This document shows, in pieces, positions 6,584 to 6,704 of a DNA stretch of 6,704 bases. Both the position numbers and the translations under genes were made by a program. Below the pieces are notes generated by a model, which was not told the origin of the DNA, made no database searches, and saw only the letters and a list, made by a program, of their open reading frames with translations. How positions within the stretch are numbered: the stretch's first letter is position 1; every line of letters begins with the position of its first letter. Source of the DNA: CAYLNG01 sp964497855. GTDB lineage: Bacteria > Verrucomicrobiota > Kiritimatiellia > SS1-B-03-39 > UBA6053. Location: the NCBI GenBank assembly GCA_964497855.1, contig CAZCFM010000166.1:1-6704 (forward strand). Reading direction: 5' to 3'.

Positions 6584-6637
6584 CATTTGAATCTGCGATC
6601 CGTTTCGGCAATTTGGCTCTTCAAACTGAGGTCTGGA
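6584..6637 (-). repeat. Right outer arm of the inverted duplication
   Basis: This 54-base segment begins CATTTGAATCTGCGATCC and ends GAGGTCTGGA. It is the inverted counterpart of 6167-6220. Three of the six differences would be G-U pairs if the plus strand were transcribed through both arms. Confidence 0.85.
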
Positions 6638-6677
6638 GTGAATGGCACTAACTTAAGGGATTCTGGAACCTATTGAA

Positions 6678-6692
6678 AACCCCAAAGGGGTT
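6678..6692. repeat. Small perfect hairpin at the window end
   Basis: AACCCC and GGGGTT pair around AAA, followed at once by ATGCAT (6693-6698), itself palindromic. No T run follows on the plus strand and no T run precedes usefully on the minus strand, so terminator function is not supported. The GGGG lies only two bases before an ATG at 6693, which could be the start of a gene leaving the window, but four codons cannot show this. Confidence 0.35.
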
Positions 6693-6704
6693 ATGCATAT
6701 CAGA

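Larger units (their letters stand above)
6167..6637. repeat. Large imperfect inverted duplication (about 470 bp palindromic element)
   Basis: The left half (6167-6405) reappears in reverse complement in the right half (6428-6637). Three block pairs were aligned by eye: the outer arms 6167-6220 and 6584-6637 (48 of 54), middle blocks 6314-6347 and 6486-6519 (25 of 34), and central blocks 6378-6405 and 6428-6455 (27 of 28). The middle and central blocks are separated by exactly 30 bases on both sides, so they share one symmetry axis. The outer spacing differs by 29 bases (93 versus 64), which fits one or more indels. Base composition is lower in GC than the genes. No transposase is encoded. It may be two diverged inverted copies of a dispersed element, or a non-autonomous palindromic element. 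No target-site duplication is evident at the outer edges. Confidence 0.75.

Noticed and set aside
6167..6637. Insertion sequence with its own transposase
   Set aside because: The interior has no frame long enough or with motifs for a transposase, and no flanking direct duplication was visible.

Overview
The window is GC-rich bacterial DNA with three protein-coding genes in its first 6.1 kb and a repeat-rich, gene-poor tail. The lineage cannot be fixed from 6.7 kb. The membrane-anchored VWA/glutamine-amidotransferase-like protein and the small stand-alone HNH protein recall proteins common in the Planctomycetes-Verrucomicrobia-Chlamydiae group (including Kiritimatiellota-type genomes). That placement is an inference from memory of these families, not a search result.

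Layout. (1) Positions 81-1607 (+) hold a full-length biosynthetic threonine ammonia-lyase (IlvA), the first enzyme of isoleucine synthesis, with both C-terminal regulatory domains. (2) Positions 1604-5506 (+) hold a 1300-residue envelope protein whose GTG start overlaps the ilvA stop by four bases. It reads as two membrane helices, a first VWA-like domain, a class-I glutamine-amidotransferase-like domain, a second VWA domain with a complete metal site, a third membrane helix, a basic proline-rich linker, a fourth hydrophobic segment, a small domain like the secretin/TonB N-terminal (STN) fold, and a lipase-like alpha/beta hydrolase. It looks like two proteins joined in one frame, and the charge pattern allows a coherent topology with all folded domains outside the inner membrane. 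(3) Positions 5487-6080 (-) hold a 197-residue HNH-endonuclease-family protein. It converges on gene 2 and overlaps its end by 20 bp.

From 6081 to the end there is no convincing gene. This stretch holds the probable HNH promoter and then a roughly 470-bp imperfect inverted duplication (6167-6637). Its outer 54-bp arms match at 48 of 54 positions, a middle 34-bp block matches at 25 of 34, and the centre is a near-perfect REP-like hairpin (28-bp arms, 27 of 28 matching). The middle and central blocks share exactly the same symmetry axis. It appears to be two diverged inverted copies of one element, or one large palindromic element, meeting at a REP pair.

The three genes do not form an evident pathway. 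ilvA and the large envelope gene are likely co-transcribed and translationally coupled, but nothing in the sequence links amino-acid synthesis to the envelope protein's role. The points that most deserve follow-up are the multidomain fusion protein and the nested inverted repeat.
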